Shown piece after piece: positions 1 through 9,342 of a stretch of 64,000 nt of DNA (its first letter is position 1; each line of letters starts with the position of its first letter). This DNA comes from Chitinophagaceae bacterium (lineage in GTDB: Bacteria; Bacteroidota; Bacteroidia; Chitinophagales; Chitinophagaceae): assembly GCA_947455215.1 (NCBI GenBank), contig CANGNA010000004.1, forward strand, positions 1 through 64,000, in the 5' to 3' direction. A model generated the notes under the pieces. That model was given only the letters and a program-made list of their open reading frames with translations. It had not been told where the DNA came from and did not search any database. Made by a program: the position numbers and the translations under genes.

Positions 1-176
1 AACTGTGGTACAACCTGGGTGGTGCTTACTTCTCCAACAAGCAGTATAACGAAGCTGTGAACGCATGGCAACATACGCTGCAGTTGAAGCCGGACCACAG
101 GCAGGCACTACAGGGCATGGGGGCTGCGGTAAGCATATTAAAAGGACAGGCACCGCCGCCACCAGCCAAGAAATAA
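1..176 (+). CDS. C-terminal fragment of a TPR-containing protein (5' truncated by window)
   Basis: Frame 3 reads LWYNLGGAYFSNKQYNEAVNAWQHTLQLKPDHRQALQGMGAAVSILKGQAPPPPAKK* with TPR-like spacing; stop at 174-176. Confidence 0.8.
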   Translation, partial: LWYNLGGAYFSNKQYNEAVNAWQHTLQLKPDHRQALQGMGAAVSILKGQAPPPPAKK

Positions 177-178
177 TC

Positions 179-1408
179 ATGGACAATACCATCACTCGTA
201 ACCGGATAGAGATACTGCTGCTCTTTGCGCTGTATATCATATTACTGCCACGGGTGTATATGGACTATGACATGAGCTTCTGGCGAGAGTGGGCTGTGCA
301 AGTGCACCGCTACGGCATCAGCAATTGTTACGATCACGGGCTTAACTATTTCCCGGTATTCGTTTATATTTTATATCTCTACGATCTTATACAGGGCACG
401 GAAGCCAACATTATGGCCAATATCAACAACATAAAAGTTGTTTTCGTGTTTTTCGACTTCCTGCCACTGTTGATCCTATGCGGCTTCCGGCAAAGGATAT
501 TGCAGTTCAAAATACCCTACCTGTGGCTGCTTATCAATATTGCCTACGTATTCAATTCTATGGTATGGGGGCAAATAGATAGCATTTATGCCAATCTTAG
601 CTTCCTGGCCATACTTATTGGCATATTCCATCCTGTAGGGGCTACACTGTTATACGTTATAGCGCTCAACACGAAACCGCAGGCCATAGAGTTTCTGCCG
701 GTTATGGGTATCATCATGCTATACAGCGTCCGCCGATGGTCTACGGTATTGTATGTTTTCCTGTCAGCAGTAGCATTGCAGGTGGTGCTCTTCATACCAT
801 GGCTGGGAAATGGTGGCATCAGCAAACTATTCTCTTTTGCCACACATGCGGTAGATCTGTATAACAGGCTGTCCATCTGCGCCTTCAATATATGGTACAT
901 CATTGTACCGCACAATCATTACTTTATCAACGACAAAGACACCTTCATACTCATTTCCTATAAGGCTACCGGGCTCATCATGTTCTCCGCTTCGGCAGCT
1001 TATATACTGTGGCCATTGTTCAAAAACATATGTGCATTGCGTAAGCAAAACCTGCTACCGTCTGCCCACAACTACCAATACATATTACTGGGCACCGGAC
1101 TGCTCTGCCTTTATTTTTTCTATTTCAATACACAGATGCACGAGCGTTATGCCAACCCTATAATTATCTTCTTCTTCTTTTATGGCGTGGTATCCGGCAA
1201 TTACCGCCTGTATATACTGGCATCTATACCCTACTTCCTCAGCCTCGACAAATGCTTCCCCAACTATCTGCCGGTACACCACTATAAGATAATATGGGCC
1301 GATAAAATAATAGCCTTGTGGTATACCGCCACCGTTATTTACGGCAGCTGGCTGTGGTGGAAGCTGATGAAGAGCAAAGAACCTGTAGTGTTAACAGTTC
1401 CGGCATAG
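179..1408 (+). CDS. Polytopic membrane protein, GT-C/mannosyltransferase-like
   Basis: ORF track begins at 65, but MDNTITRNRIEILLLF at 179 is the likely start because the upstream TPR gene ends at 176; many TM segments. Confidence 0.75.
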   Translation: MDNTITRNRIEILLLFALYIILLPRVYMDYDMSFWREWAVQVHRYGISNCYDHGLNYFPVFVYILYLYDLIQGTEANIMANINNIKVVFVFFDFLPLLILCGFRQRILQFKIPYLWLLINIAYVFNSMVWGQIDSIYANLSFLAILIGIFHPVGATLLYVIALNTKPQAIEFLPVMGIIMLYSVRRWSTVLYVFLSAVALQVVLFIPWLGNGGISKLFSFATHAVDLYNRLSICAFNIWYIIVPHNHYFINDKDTFILISYKATGLIMFSASAAYILWPLFKNICALRKQNLLPSAHNYQYILLGTGLLCLYFFYFNTQMHERYANPIIIFFFFYGVVSGNYRLYILASIPYFLSLDKCFPNYLPVHHYKIIWADKIIALWYTATVIYGSWLWWKLMKSKEPVVLTVPA

Positions 1409-1435
1409 CGTATATTTGACATATAAAATGCTATC

Positions 1436-2620
1436 ATGAGCACCTATGCGGCCTATATCAAGTCGAAAGGACTTTTTGCGATCTTACTGCCCTGCATCTT
1501 TTTACTCGAGTGTATCGCGTCACTTATCATCCTTGCAGTTGTTGTAGACATTCCGGATCTATGGTTTGGTGTGATCCTGTTAGTAGATATCTTCCTTATA
1601 ATATTGGGCGCCTGGTACTTTGCTCAAATAGGCGCTACTGCAAAAGTGAGCATAGAACTATCAGACAGCTATCTATACCTGAGTTGGAAAAAGCACTACT
1701 GGCTCAGTAGCCGGGCACCCCTGCAAATAGGTTACAGCGACATAGAATTTTGCAACACAGCAGATCCGCGTTTTCTTATAATACAGCTACAGGACGGTAC
1801 AGACATACAACTACGCCCTCACGTTGTATTTGTGGGTAAGACAACCACATTTCATGAGTTGATCAACGACCTGGCACAACACATGAGCCATCCGGCAGCA
1901 TATGCTGCACCGCAGCCTTTTAAAAAGGAGACAGTTTCGGAAGGAGACAATTCCTACACCATCAAAAGTACATCGGTACTGGCTGGTTTTATCAGCTTCT
2001 TCCTCATCTTCTCTGCTGTTATAGTCCCATTATTTGCTTGTGTTGCAGCCGAGGTAAACGGTGGCGTCCTGGTGCTGGTTATAATAATATCGCTGAGTAG
2101 CAGTATTTATATTGTCACAAAGAAGATATTTCAGGAAATGACACTAAGCATATTTGATGAGAGGATATCTGTAAAGTACCTGCGTAAACCATTTTTTGAC
2201 CGTGTACAAGACAGAGATATATACTTCGACAACATTGAATCCTATAAGATAACCACCTACAACGGCTACTTCTTTACCCTTTATCTTAAAGATCATTCTA
2301 AATTCAAGATGATGGTCGGGCAAAACAGGAGCAGCACAAGCTTCCTGGCAGCAACAGTAGCTATCATAGCCAAAATAGACGCGCGAAACCTTACGGTAAA
2401 CAAAGAAACAGCCATAGCCCGCAAAGAAACGATCTACGAGGGAACCAGCGGCCTTATCATAGCCATCATCCTGATCATTACTATCCTCGGCATGCTATAC
2501 GCCATCATTTTCCTGCCCGATGAGCACACTACCGCCGATGTATTCCGTGGCATTGGCGTGATGATATCTTTGCTGGCCATGTTGGCCTATATCATCAGCC
2601 TGCGCATAAAGAAAAAGTAA
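1436..2620 (+). CDS. Hypothetical membrane protein with apparent duplicated [TM pair + soluble PH-like] module
   Basis: Long ORF; two TM-pair/beta-rich segments in tandem followed by a C-terminal TM pair. Confidence 0.7.
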   Translation: MSTYAAYIKSKGLFAILLPCIFLLECIASLIILAVVVDIPDLWFGVILLVDIFLIILGAWYFAQIGATAKVSIELSDSYLYLSWKKHYWLSSRAPLQIGYSDIEFCNTADPRFLIIQLQDGTDIQLRPHVVFVGKTTTFHELINDLAQHMSHPAAYAAPQPFKKETVSEGDNSYTIKSTSVLAGFISFFLIFSAVIVPLFACVAAEVNGGVLVLVIIISLSSSIYIVTKKIFQEMTLSIFDERISVKYLRKPFFDRVQDRDIYFDNIESYKITTYNGYFFTLYLKDHSKFKMMVGQNRSSTSFLAATVAIIAKIDARNLTVNKETAIARKETIYEGTSGLIIAIILIITILGMLYAIIFLPDEHTTADVFRGIGVMISLLAMLAYIISLRIKKK

Positions 2621-2628
2621 CACCAGGA

Positions 2629-3495
2629 TCATTGTTTGCTCTTAAACCCTTTTTCAAGTTCCGCAAGTGCATCTAAAAAGCCTTTGCTATCGCGGAATAG
2701 CTCCGGGTTGTAGGCATCTCCCGGCTTACGCTTGGCCTGCAGGCCAAACTGGCTGGCATGGGCCGCAAGCCACAGGTCAAAATGCTGCGACCGCAGCGAA
2801 GCAAATGTCCGTTTATAATCTGCAGTTATCGTAGGGTAAGTATGCACATCTTTAAGTTTTTTTTCCACTATTACCGATGGCATATTGGCTATCAGCACCT
2901 TATATGCATTTTGTTCATCGCGCACTGTAAAGGAAAAACTGCACGACCCCTTGGTATGGCCGGGATGATGTAACAGGGTTACAACCATATTGCCCACCTT
3001 TACAGTATCCTTGTCACGAAGCAGCTTATCGGGCGTTACAGGCTCAAATAGCGGTGCAAGTCCGCTATATAAATAGTCACTGGCACCTCCATCTGCCAAT
3101 ACTTTTGCATCCTTCTCATCCACCATCACCCTTGCGCCCGTCAGTTTCTTCATCTCAGCCATCGTGCCTACATGGTCGTAATGTACCTGCGATATGAGTA
3201 TGACCTTGATATCTGAAACTTTAAAACCCAACGTTTCAATATGGCGTACCAGCATTGGCCCCATAGATGCCACACCTGTATTGATAAGAATGTGCCCCTG
3301 CGGCGTGGTAATAAGGTAACAACCAAGATCGTAAGAGCCTACATAATACAGGTTCCCAGCTATGCGAAATGGTTCATAGTCTTTTGTCCATTCGTCTTTA
3401 AGAAAAGGCTCTTTGGGCGGATGTGCCTGTCCATATGCACCAAACGAAATACACAACAGTAATAAAAACGAATAGTGTCGTAATGATGTCAGCAT
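2629..3495 (-). CDS. Subclass B3 metallo-beta-lactamase (GOB-like)
   Basis: Signal peptide MLTSLRHYSFLLLLCISFGAYG; motifs LISQVHYDHVG, HHPGHTKGSCSF, IANMPSV, AAHASQFGLQAK; start chosen at 3495 rather than 3543. Confidence 0.85.
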   Translation of the reverse strand: MLTSLRHYSFLLLLCISFGAYGQAHPPKEPFLKDEWTKDYEPFRIAGNLYYVGSYDLGCYLITTPQGHILINTGVASMGPMLVRHIETLGFKVSDIKVILISQVHYDHVGTMAEMKKLTGARVMVDEKDAKVLADGGASDYLYSGLAPLFEPVTPDKLLRDKDTVKVGNMVVTLLHHPGHTKGSCSFSFTVRDEQNAYKVLIANMPSVIVEKKLKDVHTYPTITADYKRTFASLRSQHFDLWLAAHASQFGLQAKRKPGDAYNPELFRDSKGFLDALAELEKGFKSKQ

Positions 3496-3532
3496 AAAAT
3501 GGTGATAAAACATAAAGGTAATTGGATGCCAT

Positions 3533-4114
3533 CTAATCAACAAGCCGTATAACAGGCAGGTCAGTAGTGATCATCCCATTCAGGTATTTGATACGATCAT
3601 TCTTCAACTCATCGAAAAAAGGCTTTACACCGTCATCATATCCCCGTTTAGAATACGCATAGATCATCAGCGCTTTCTTACCTTTATATAACACAACCTG
3701 CTTATAACGGTAGATATTGAACTCCACAATAGCGATCGTATCCCCTTTGGCCTGGGCCAATACAAAATCTACCATTATCTCCTTACCATCGGGGCTTTCA
3801 TTCAATTCATACCTGCATACCGGGTCTTCCTTTTTCCGTCTGTCCAGTTCTGCTATTTTCTGTTTTACAGCCTGCCGCACAGAAAGGGTATCTACCAACA
3901 GGAAAATGCTCATCATGTTATGGAAAGACCCCAGACTATCGCCCGCTGGAAGGTATTCCTGCACATAGTAATTGCCATTGCTTTTATCGGCAAATGCTAG
4001 CTTAAAGAGCGTATTATTATATTTAAGCGGGCCGGCCACACCTATCTTATCTACCTGTGCAAGGCTCTCTATCTGTGCCAGTAGAACAAGTATGACCAGT
4101 ATCAGCGATCTCAT
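3533..4114 (-). CDS. Hypothetical secreted protein
   Basis: ORF with N-terminal signal peptide MRSLILVILVLLAQIESLAQ. Confidence 0.65.
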   Translation of the reverse strand: MRSLILVILVLLAQIESLAQVDKIGVAGPLKYNNTLFKLAFADKSNGNYYVQEYLPAGDSLGSFHNMMSIFLLVDTLSVRQAVKQKIAELDRRKKEDPVCRYELNESPDGKEIMVDFVLAQAKGDTIAIVEFNIYRYKQVVLYKGKKALMIYAYSKRGYDDGVKPFFDELKNDRIKYLNGMITTDLPVIRLVD

Positions 4115-4176
4115 ACATTAAAGATAGCAAAAGAAGTGCGGTATATTTTTTTACTTTGTGCAGTAAACATTACCCC

Positions 4177-4875
4177 ATGCCGGAAACGCCACACAACGAA
4201 TCTCACTTCCTTGGATCTGCACTTGTAACAGATATTGTTATCGGTATGAGTGACGGACTTACCGTACCTTTTGCCCTGGCGGCCGGCCTTAGCGGCGCAG
4301 GAATAAGCACCCATACAGTAGTAACGGCAGGATTAGCTGAGATTGCGGCAGGATCGATAGCCATGGGCCTTGGCGGATACCTGGCGGGGCGCACCGAGAT
4401 AGACCACTACAATGCAGAACTAAAGCGGGAAGAATGGGAAGTGGACAATCTGCCCGAACGGGAGAAACAAGAGGTACGCGAAATATTTGCCGACATGGGC
4501 ATCAGCCCAGCCACGCAGGAACTGGTGGTAGAAGAGATGTCGAAGGATAAACAGAAATGGATAGACTTCATGATGCGTTATGAACTGGGACTGGAAAAGC
4601 CCGATGCCAAGCGCGCCACCCGCAGTGCTATGAATATTGGTCTATCTTATATTGTTGGCGGCCTGGTGCCATTGACACCCTACTTCTTCACCGACACCGC
4701 TTTCGATGGACTTAAATATTCGGCAATTGTTACGGTTTGCTGTTTGTTGGTATTTGGATATTTCAAGGCGCGGTTCACCGGTCAGAACCCTGTGCAGGGC
4801 GCCATACGCGTGGCTATCATCGGCTCTGTTGCCGCTACTGCCGCCTTCCTGATTGCGGGAGTACTCAATAAATAG
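4177..4875 (+). CDS. VIT1/CCC1-family transporter
   Basis: MSDGLTVPFALAAGLSGAG and GLGGYLAGRTEIDHY typical of the VIT family; ATG at 4177 preferred over the TTG at 4156. Confidence 0.88.
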   Translation: MPETPHNESHFLGSALVTDIVIGMSDGLTVPFALAAGLSGAGISTHTVVTAGLAEIAAGSIAMGLGGYLAGRTEIDHYNAELKREEWEVDNLPEREKQEVREIFADMGISPATQELVVEEMSKDKQKWIDFMMRYELGLEKPDAKRATRSAMNIGLSYIVGGLVPLTPYFFTDTAFDGLKYSAIVTVCCLLVFGYFKARFTGQNPVQGAIRVAIIGSVAATAAFLIAGVLNK

Positions 4876-4939
4876 CGGGTTTACAACTTATTGGCCATTG
4901 GCACGATTATTAGTCTGTACTTGTCATAAACAGTTAGTT

Positions 4940-5281
4940 GTGAAAAAGATATTGTTTCTACTGATGATCAACCTCTTACTGTGCTCTTTTAGCCTATTGG
5001 CACAGCATAAGGCAACAAAAAAGCACACCGTAAAAAAGCACACTAAGACTATTAGCCAGCCCGCTACAGGCATATACACCAATAGCCAGGCGTATTATGA
5101 TTCTGTAAGAGGCGGTTATGTTTTCCTGAAGGATGGTAAAGAAACATTTCAACCGGCGTTACCTCCGGTACCAAAGAGTAACCAGCCACGTACTGCCGTA
5201 CCAATAAGTAAAGGTTTGGAGCTCGACCTCTATCCACAACAACACTACCCTGCCAATAACCCGGCGGCAAACAGCCATTAA
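4940..5281 (+). CDS. Small secreted hypothetical protein
   Basis: GTG start at 4940 gives [22 protein letters not shown] signal peptide. Confidence 0.55.
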   Translation: MKKILFLLMINLLLCSFSLLAQHKATKKHTVKKHTKTISQPATGIYTNSQAYYDSVRGGYVFLKDGKETFQPALPPVPKSNQPRTAVPISKGLELDLYPQQHYPANNPAANSH

Positions 5282-5289
5282 AAATAACA

Positions 5290-5317
5290 ACGCGCAGGAC
5301 CAATGTTCTGCGCGTTC
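5290..5317. terminator. Bidirectional intrinsic terminator between convergent genes
   Basis: AACGCGCAG-gaccaatgtt-CTGCGCGTT hairpin in the 5281/5337 gap. Confidence 0.7.
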
Positions 5318-5336
5318 ATATAAAGCGTGATAACAA

Positions 5337-6512
5337 TTACATTCTTTCTATGATGCCGGCAATACCCTGGCCACCACCTATACATGCAGTAACAATACCA
5401 TATTTCTTGTCCAGGCGTTTCAGATCGTGCAGCAACTGTATAGTAAGCTTGGCACCGGTACAACCCAGCGGGTGCCCCAAAGAAATAGCACCACCATTAA
5501 TATTTACTTTAGAGTCGTCCAAACCTAATTCACGGATAACAGCGATAGACTGAGACGCGAAAGCTTCATTCAGCTCCACCAGGTCTATCTGGCTCAGACT
5601 CATACCCGCCTGTTGCAACACTTTAGGTACAGCCTTAACAGGGCCTATACCCATCACCCGCGGGTCTACACCTGCAGCAGCGCAGTTAACCAGCCTGCCC
5701 ATAGGCTGCAAGCCCAGGCTCTTCATCAGGCGCTCGCTCATCACTATGGTAAAAGCTGCCCCGTCCGATGTTTGTGAAGAATTACCCGCTGTTACAGAAC
5801 CTTTATCAGCAAATACAGCCGGCAGCTTCGCCAGCGCTTCAATAGATGTATCTGCACGTGGCCCCTCATCGGTATCAACTATGCTCGTACGCTCTGCACG
5901 CTTGTTCTTTTCATTCACATATACTTCCTTCACGGTTATCGGCAGTATACCATCCTTAAAGTAGCCCTCTTTAATAGCATTAAGTGCCCTTTGGTGAGAA
6001 CGGAGCGCAAAAGCATCCTGGTCTTCCCGGCTCACATTAAAGTCATTCGCCACCTGCTCTGCGGTAAGCCCCATGCTGAGGTAGTAATCGCCACTCTCTT
6101 TTACCAGGTCGTAGTTGGGCATAGTGCGCCAGCCCGCGGTTGGCACCATGGTCATGCTTTCTGTACCTCCGGCGATTATGCAATCAGCCATGCCACACTG
6201 TATACGTGTAGTGGCCATGGCTATGGTCTCCAGCCCTGAGCCACAGTAGCGGTTCACGGTAACACCGGCTGCCCACTCGCCCACGGCCTTGTTGGCAATG
6301 ATACGGCCCACTTGCAGGCCTTGCTCCGCCTCGGGCACCGCATTACCCACTATCACATCATCCACAAGTTTGGGGTCCAGTTGCGGCACGCTGGCCAGCA
6401 ATCCTTTGATCACATCAATAGCAAGATCATCGGGCCTGTAAAAGCGGAATCCCCCGCGTTTAGACCTGGCCACTGCTGTACGAAATCCGGCTACTATATA
6501 GGCTCCCTGCAT
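5337..6512 (-). CDS. Acetyl-CoA C-acyltransferase (thiolase)
   Basis: [30 protein letters not shown] thiolase motifs. Confidence 0.95.
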   Translation of the reverse strand: MQGAYIVAGFRTAVARSKRGGFRFYRPDDLAIDVIKGLLASVPQLDPKLVDDVIVGNAVPEAEQGLQVGRIIANKAVGEWAAGVTVNRYCGSGLETIAMATTRIQCGMADCIIAGGTESMTMVPTAGWRTMPNYDLVKESGDYYLSMGLTAEQVANDFNVSREDQDAFALRSHQRALNAIKEGYFKDGILPITVKEVYVNEKNKRAERTSIVDTDEGPRADTSIEALAKLPAVFADKGSVTAGNSSQTSDGAAFTIVMSERLMKSLGLQPMGRLVNCAAAGVDPRVMGIGPVKAVPKVLQQAGMSLSQIDLVELNEAFASQSIAVIRELGLDDSKVNINGGAISLGHPLGCTGAKLTIQLLHDLKRLDKKYGIVTACIGGGQGIAGIIERM

Positions 6513-6675
6513 ATCGGTAAGTATAGAAAGAATGGAACAATTTGTTGTGCCTTATAAAGATACTAAGTAAGCTGCAAATTGCCACAACACAAACAGCACA
6601 CCATGTGAAGAATTAACACAGCCGCTACAGGTATGATTTTTAATCATCCGTTACCGGAATTAAGTGCACAACAAC

Positions 6676-7161
6676 ATGAAAAACAAAGAAACAGAATACA
6701 AGGCCGGTATATTCGAACGATTCTCGGTAAAGGTGACAAAGGCCACCGGCAGCACAGCCGCCTTTATCGCAGCAATGGCCATAGTGATCATATGGGCACT
6801 GTCGGGTCCGTTTTTCCATTATTCCGAGACCTGGCAACTGGTCATTAACACCGGCACTACCATCATCACTTTTCTGATGGTGTTCCTGATACAAAAAGCT
6901 CAGAACAAGGAATCTATGGCTATTCAGTTAAAGCTGAATGAATTGGTAGCCGCACATGAGTTTGCCAGTAACAGGCTGGTGGATATTGAAGACATGACCG
7001 AAGAAGAACTGAAAGTGATACAGCGCTATTACGTTCGGCTCAGCAAGCTCAGCCAGAAGGAAGAAAGTCTGCAACGTTCGCACTCTATAGACGAAGCCGA
7101 CTTACAGCACGATCTGAAGAAAGTACGCGAGGAGGATGAACTGGAAGATCTGGGTGCGTAA
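6676..7161 (+). CDS. Low affinity iron permease family protein
   Basis: FERFSVKVTKATGSTAAFIAAMAIVIIWALSGPFF and LVINTGTTIITFLMVFLIQKAQNKES. Confidence 0.85.
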   Translation: MKNKETEYKAGIFERFSVKVTKATGSTAAFIAAMAIVIIWALSGPFFHYSETWQLVINTGTTIITFLMVFLIQKAQNKESMAIQLKLNELVAAHEFASNRLVDIEDMTEEELKVIQRYYVRLSKLSQKEESLQRSHSIDEADLQHDLKKVREEDELEDLGA

Positions 7162-7264
7162 ACAATACCCCACACCAACGGCCCACTGGTAAACCTTTTA
7201 TTATTCTTCCATATATCAGTGATGGTTGGATATAAATTAAGAATTACCTTTACGCCCCGATTTA

Positions 7265-8200
7265 ATGGCTGTTTTTCACGACATAGACAATTTGCCCGCA
7301 TTCAACAATGCAGTTCTTACAGTAGGCACCTTCGACGGTGTGCATAAAGGCCATCGTGTCATCATCAACGAAGTAGTTACCCACGCCCAGAAGGTTGGCG
7401 GAGAAAGCGTACTGATCACGTTCGACCCGCACCCGCGCAAGTTGCTGTTCCCCGATGAGCCACTGGGCATCATTACTCCATTAGCAGAAAAAGAAAGGCT
7501 GCTGCATGAAGCCGGCATTACGCACATTATTGTCGTTCCGTTCACCAAAGAGTTTTCTCATTTATCTGCCCGCGAATATGTGGAGCAGTTCCTGGTGGGC
7601 AAGTTCCATCCGCATAGCATCGTTATCGGGTACGACCATCATTTCGGGCACGACAGGCTGGGCAATATCAATATGCTCAAAGAATATGCGCCTGTGTACC
7701 AATATCAATTGAAAGAGATACCTGCACAGTTGATAGACGAGGCTGCTGTAAGTTCTACCCGCATCCGGAATGCTATTAAGGAAGGGCGCGTAGCTGACGC
7801 GGCACAAATGCTGGGCCGCAACTATTCTATTAAAGGCACTGTTGTACACGGCAACAAACTGGGGCGCACCATTGGCTACCCTACCGCCAACGTAGACCCT
7901 GCAGATAAAGAGCAGAGCGTACCCGCCATAGGCGTATATGCCATACAGGCCCGCCATAAGGATCAGGTGTACGGGGCCATGATGAGCATTGGCTACAACC
8001 CTACCGTTACCGACAAAAAAGAGGTGCGCATAGAAGCCAACCTGTTCAACTTCGACCAGGACATATACGGAGATGAACTCGAGATCATCTTTTTAGAACG
8101 CTTGCGCAACGAGCAGAAATTCCCGTCACTTGATGCACTCATAGCACAGCTGCATTTAGACAAAGAAGACTCCCTGGCCGTTCTGAATAAAATAAGCTAA
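7265..8200 (+). CDS. ribF: Bifunctional riboflavin kinase/FAD synthetase
   Basis: LTVGTFDGVHKGH; GRTIGYPTANV; full length. Confidence 0.95.
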   Translation: MAVFHDIDNLPAFNNAVLTVGTFDGVHKGHRVIINEVVTHAQKVGGESVLITFDPHPRKLLFPDEPLGIITPLAEKERLLHEAGITHIIVVPFTKEFSHLSAREYVEQFLVGKFHPHSIVIGYDHHFGHDRLGNINMLKEYAPVYQYQLKEIPAQLIDEAAVSSTRIRNAIKEGRVADAAQMLGRNYSIKGTVVHGNKLGRTIGYPTANVDPADKEQSVPAIGVYAIQARHKDQVYGAMMSIGYNPTVTDKKEVRIEANLFNFDQDIYGDELEIIFLERLRNEQKFPSLDALIAQLHLDKEDSLAVLNKIS

Positions 8201-8210
8201 TGCCGGAGAC

Positions 8211-9341
8211 TTACTCCCCGGCATCAGTATTCTTCATCTGCATCAGTAATGTATAAGCATTTTTAACCACCACCTTCGTTGTAGCCGACGGTTCTGACCA
8301 GTTGATAGCAGTATACCCTGCCTCCGAAGCACCCGTCTGCACCTGCACCATCCTGAACTGTCTGTCGCCCGCCGGTACAAAAACATAGGTCTTGTTATCG
8401 TAGCGCACTATGGCCTCATCAGGCACCGCCAGCGACTGCGTATTGGCCAGTTCTACCTCCGCAGCCATGTACATGCCCGGCACCAGCGCCTTATCGAATT
8501 GCTTAAAGTGGCAATGCACATCTATGCTGCGGTCTGCCGCCACATCGCGCCCTATTAATATCACTTCGCAGTCATACTTCTTATTGGGGTTGTTTGCCGA
8601 CCATGCCACCACCTTTTGGCCTATAGCCAGTTGGGCAACATCCTTTTCAAATATGGCCAGCCTCAGGTGAATGTCTTCAGGATTAACTATTTCAAACAGC
8701 ACATCGGTAGGATTGACATACTTGCCTACATTCACATTTACCTTCGAAACAAAGCCTGTGATTGGCGCCACCATATTAACCGATCGTGAAATGTTGTTCT
8801 CTGTCAGCCTGTCGGGGTTAATGCCGATCAACCTGAGCTTTTCTGCCAGTGCCTTTATCGTTACCTGGTTGTCCTTGTACTCTGCCTCGGCCTGCTGAAA
8901 CACCTTATCACTGCTCGCCTTGCTGCTGTTCAGGTCTTTCTGCCTGTTATACTCATGCTCCAGGTACGACTGACGGGCTTTGGCTGAAAGATATTCGCGC
9001 TGTATCTGTATGAACTGCTGGTCTTCTATAACAGCAATAGGCTCGCCCTTGCGCACCTGCATACCCGGCAGCAGGCTGGTCGATTTCAGGTACCCACCCA
9101 GCGGAAAGCTTACCGACACCAGGTTCTGCGGCGGCACATCTATCTGGCCGTTCACCTTTATGGTCGATGAGATATGCTTTTGCTCAGTTTGTCCTACAAC
9201 TATACCGGCATGTTGTAATTGCTCAGGGGTCAGACTTACTATATCTGTAGGGGCCGGCTCACCCTTCTTCACTTCTTCTTTTTTGCTGCTGCACGATGTG
9301 AATATCAACACACTTGCAACTATATATATAATGGCTTTCAT
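8211..9341 (-). CDS. RND efflux periplasmic adaptor lipoprotein (CusB/CzcB-like)
   Basis: Lipobox IFTSCSS; adaptor barrel-sandwich motifs; directly downstream of the RND gene. Confidence 0.9.
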   Translation of the reverse strand: MKAIIYIVASVLIFTSCSSKKEEVKKGEPAPTDIVSLTPEQLQHAGIVVGQTEQKHISSTIKVNGQIDVPPQNLVSVSFPLGGYLKSTSLLPGMQVRKGEPIAVIEDQQFIQIQREYLSAKARQSYLEHEYNRQKDLNSSKASSDKVFQQAEAEYKDNQVTIKALAEKLRLIGINPDRLTENNISRSVNMVAPITGFVSKVNVNVGKYVNPTDVLFEIVNPEDIHLRLAIFEKDVAQLAIGQKVVAWSANNPNKKYDCEVILIGRDVAADRSIDVHCHFKQFDKALVPGMYMAAEVELANTQSLAVPDEAIVRYDNKTYVFVPAGDRQFRMVQVQTGASEAGYTAINWSEPSATTKVVVKNAYTLLMQMKNTDAGE

Positions 9342-9342
9342 C

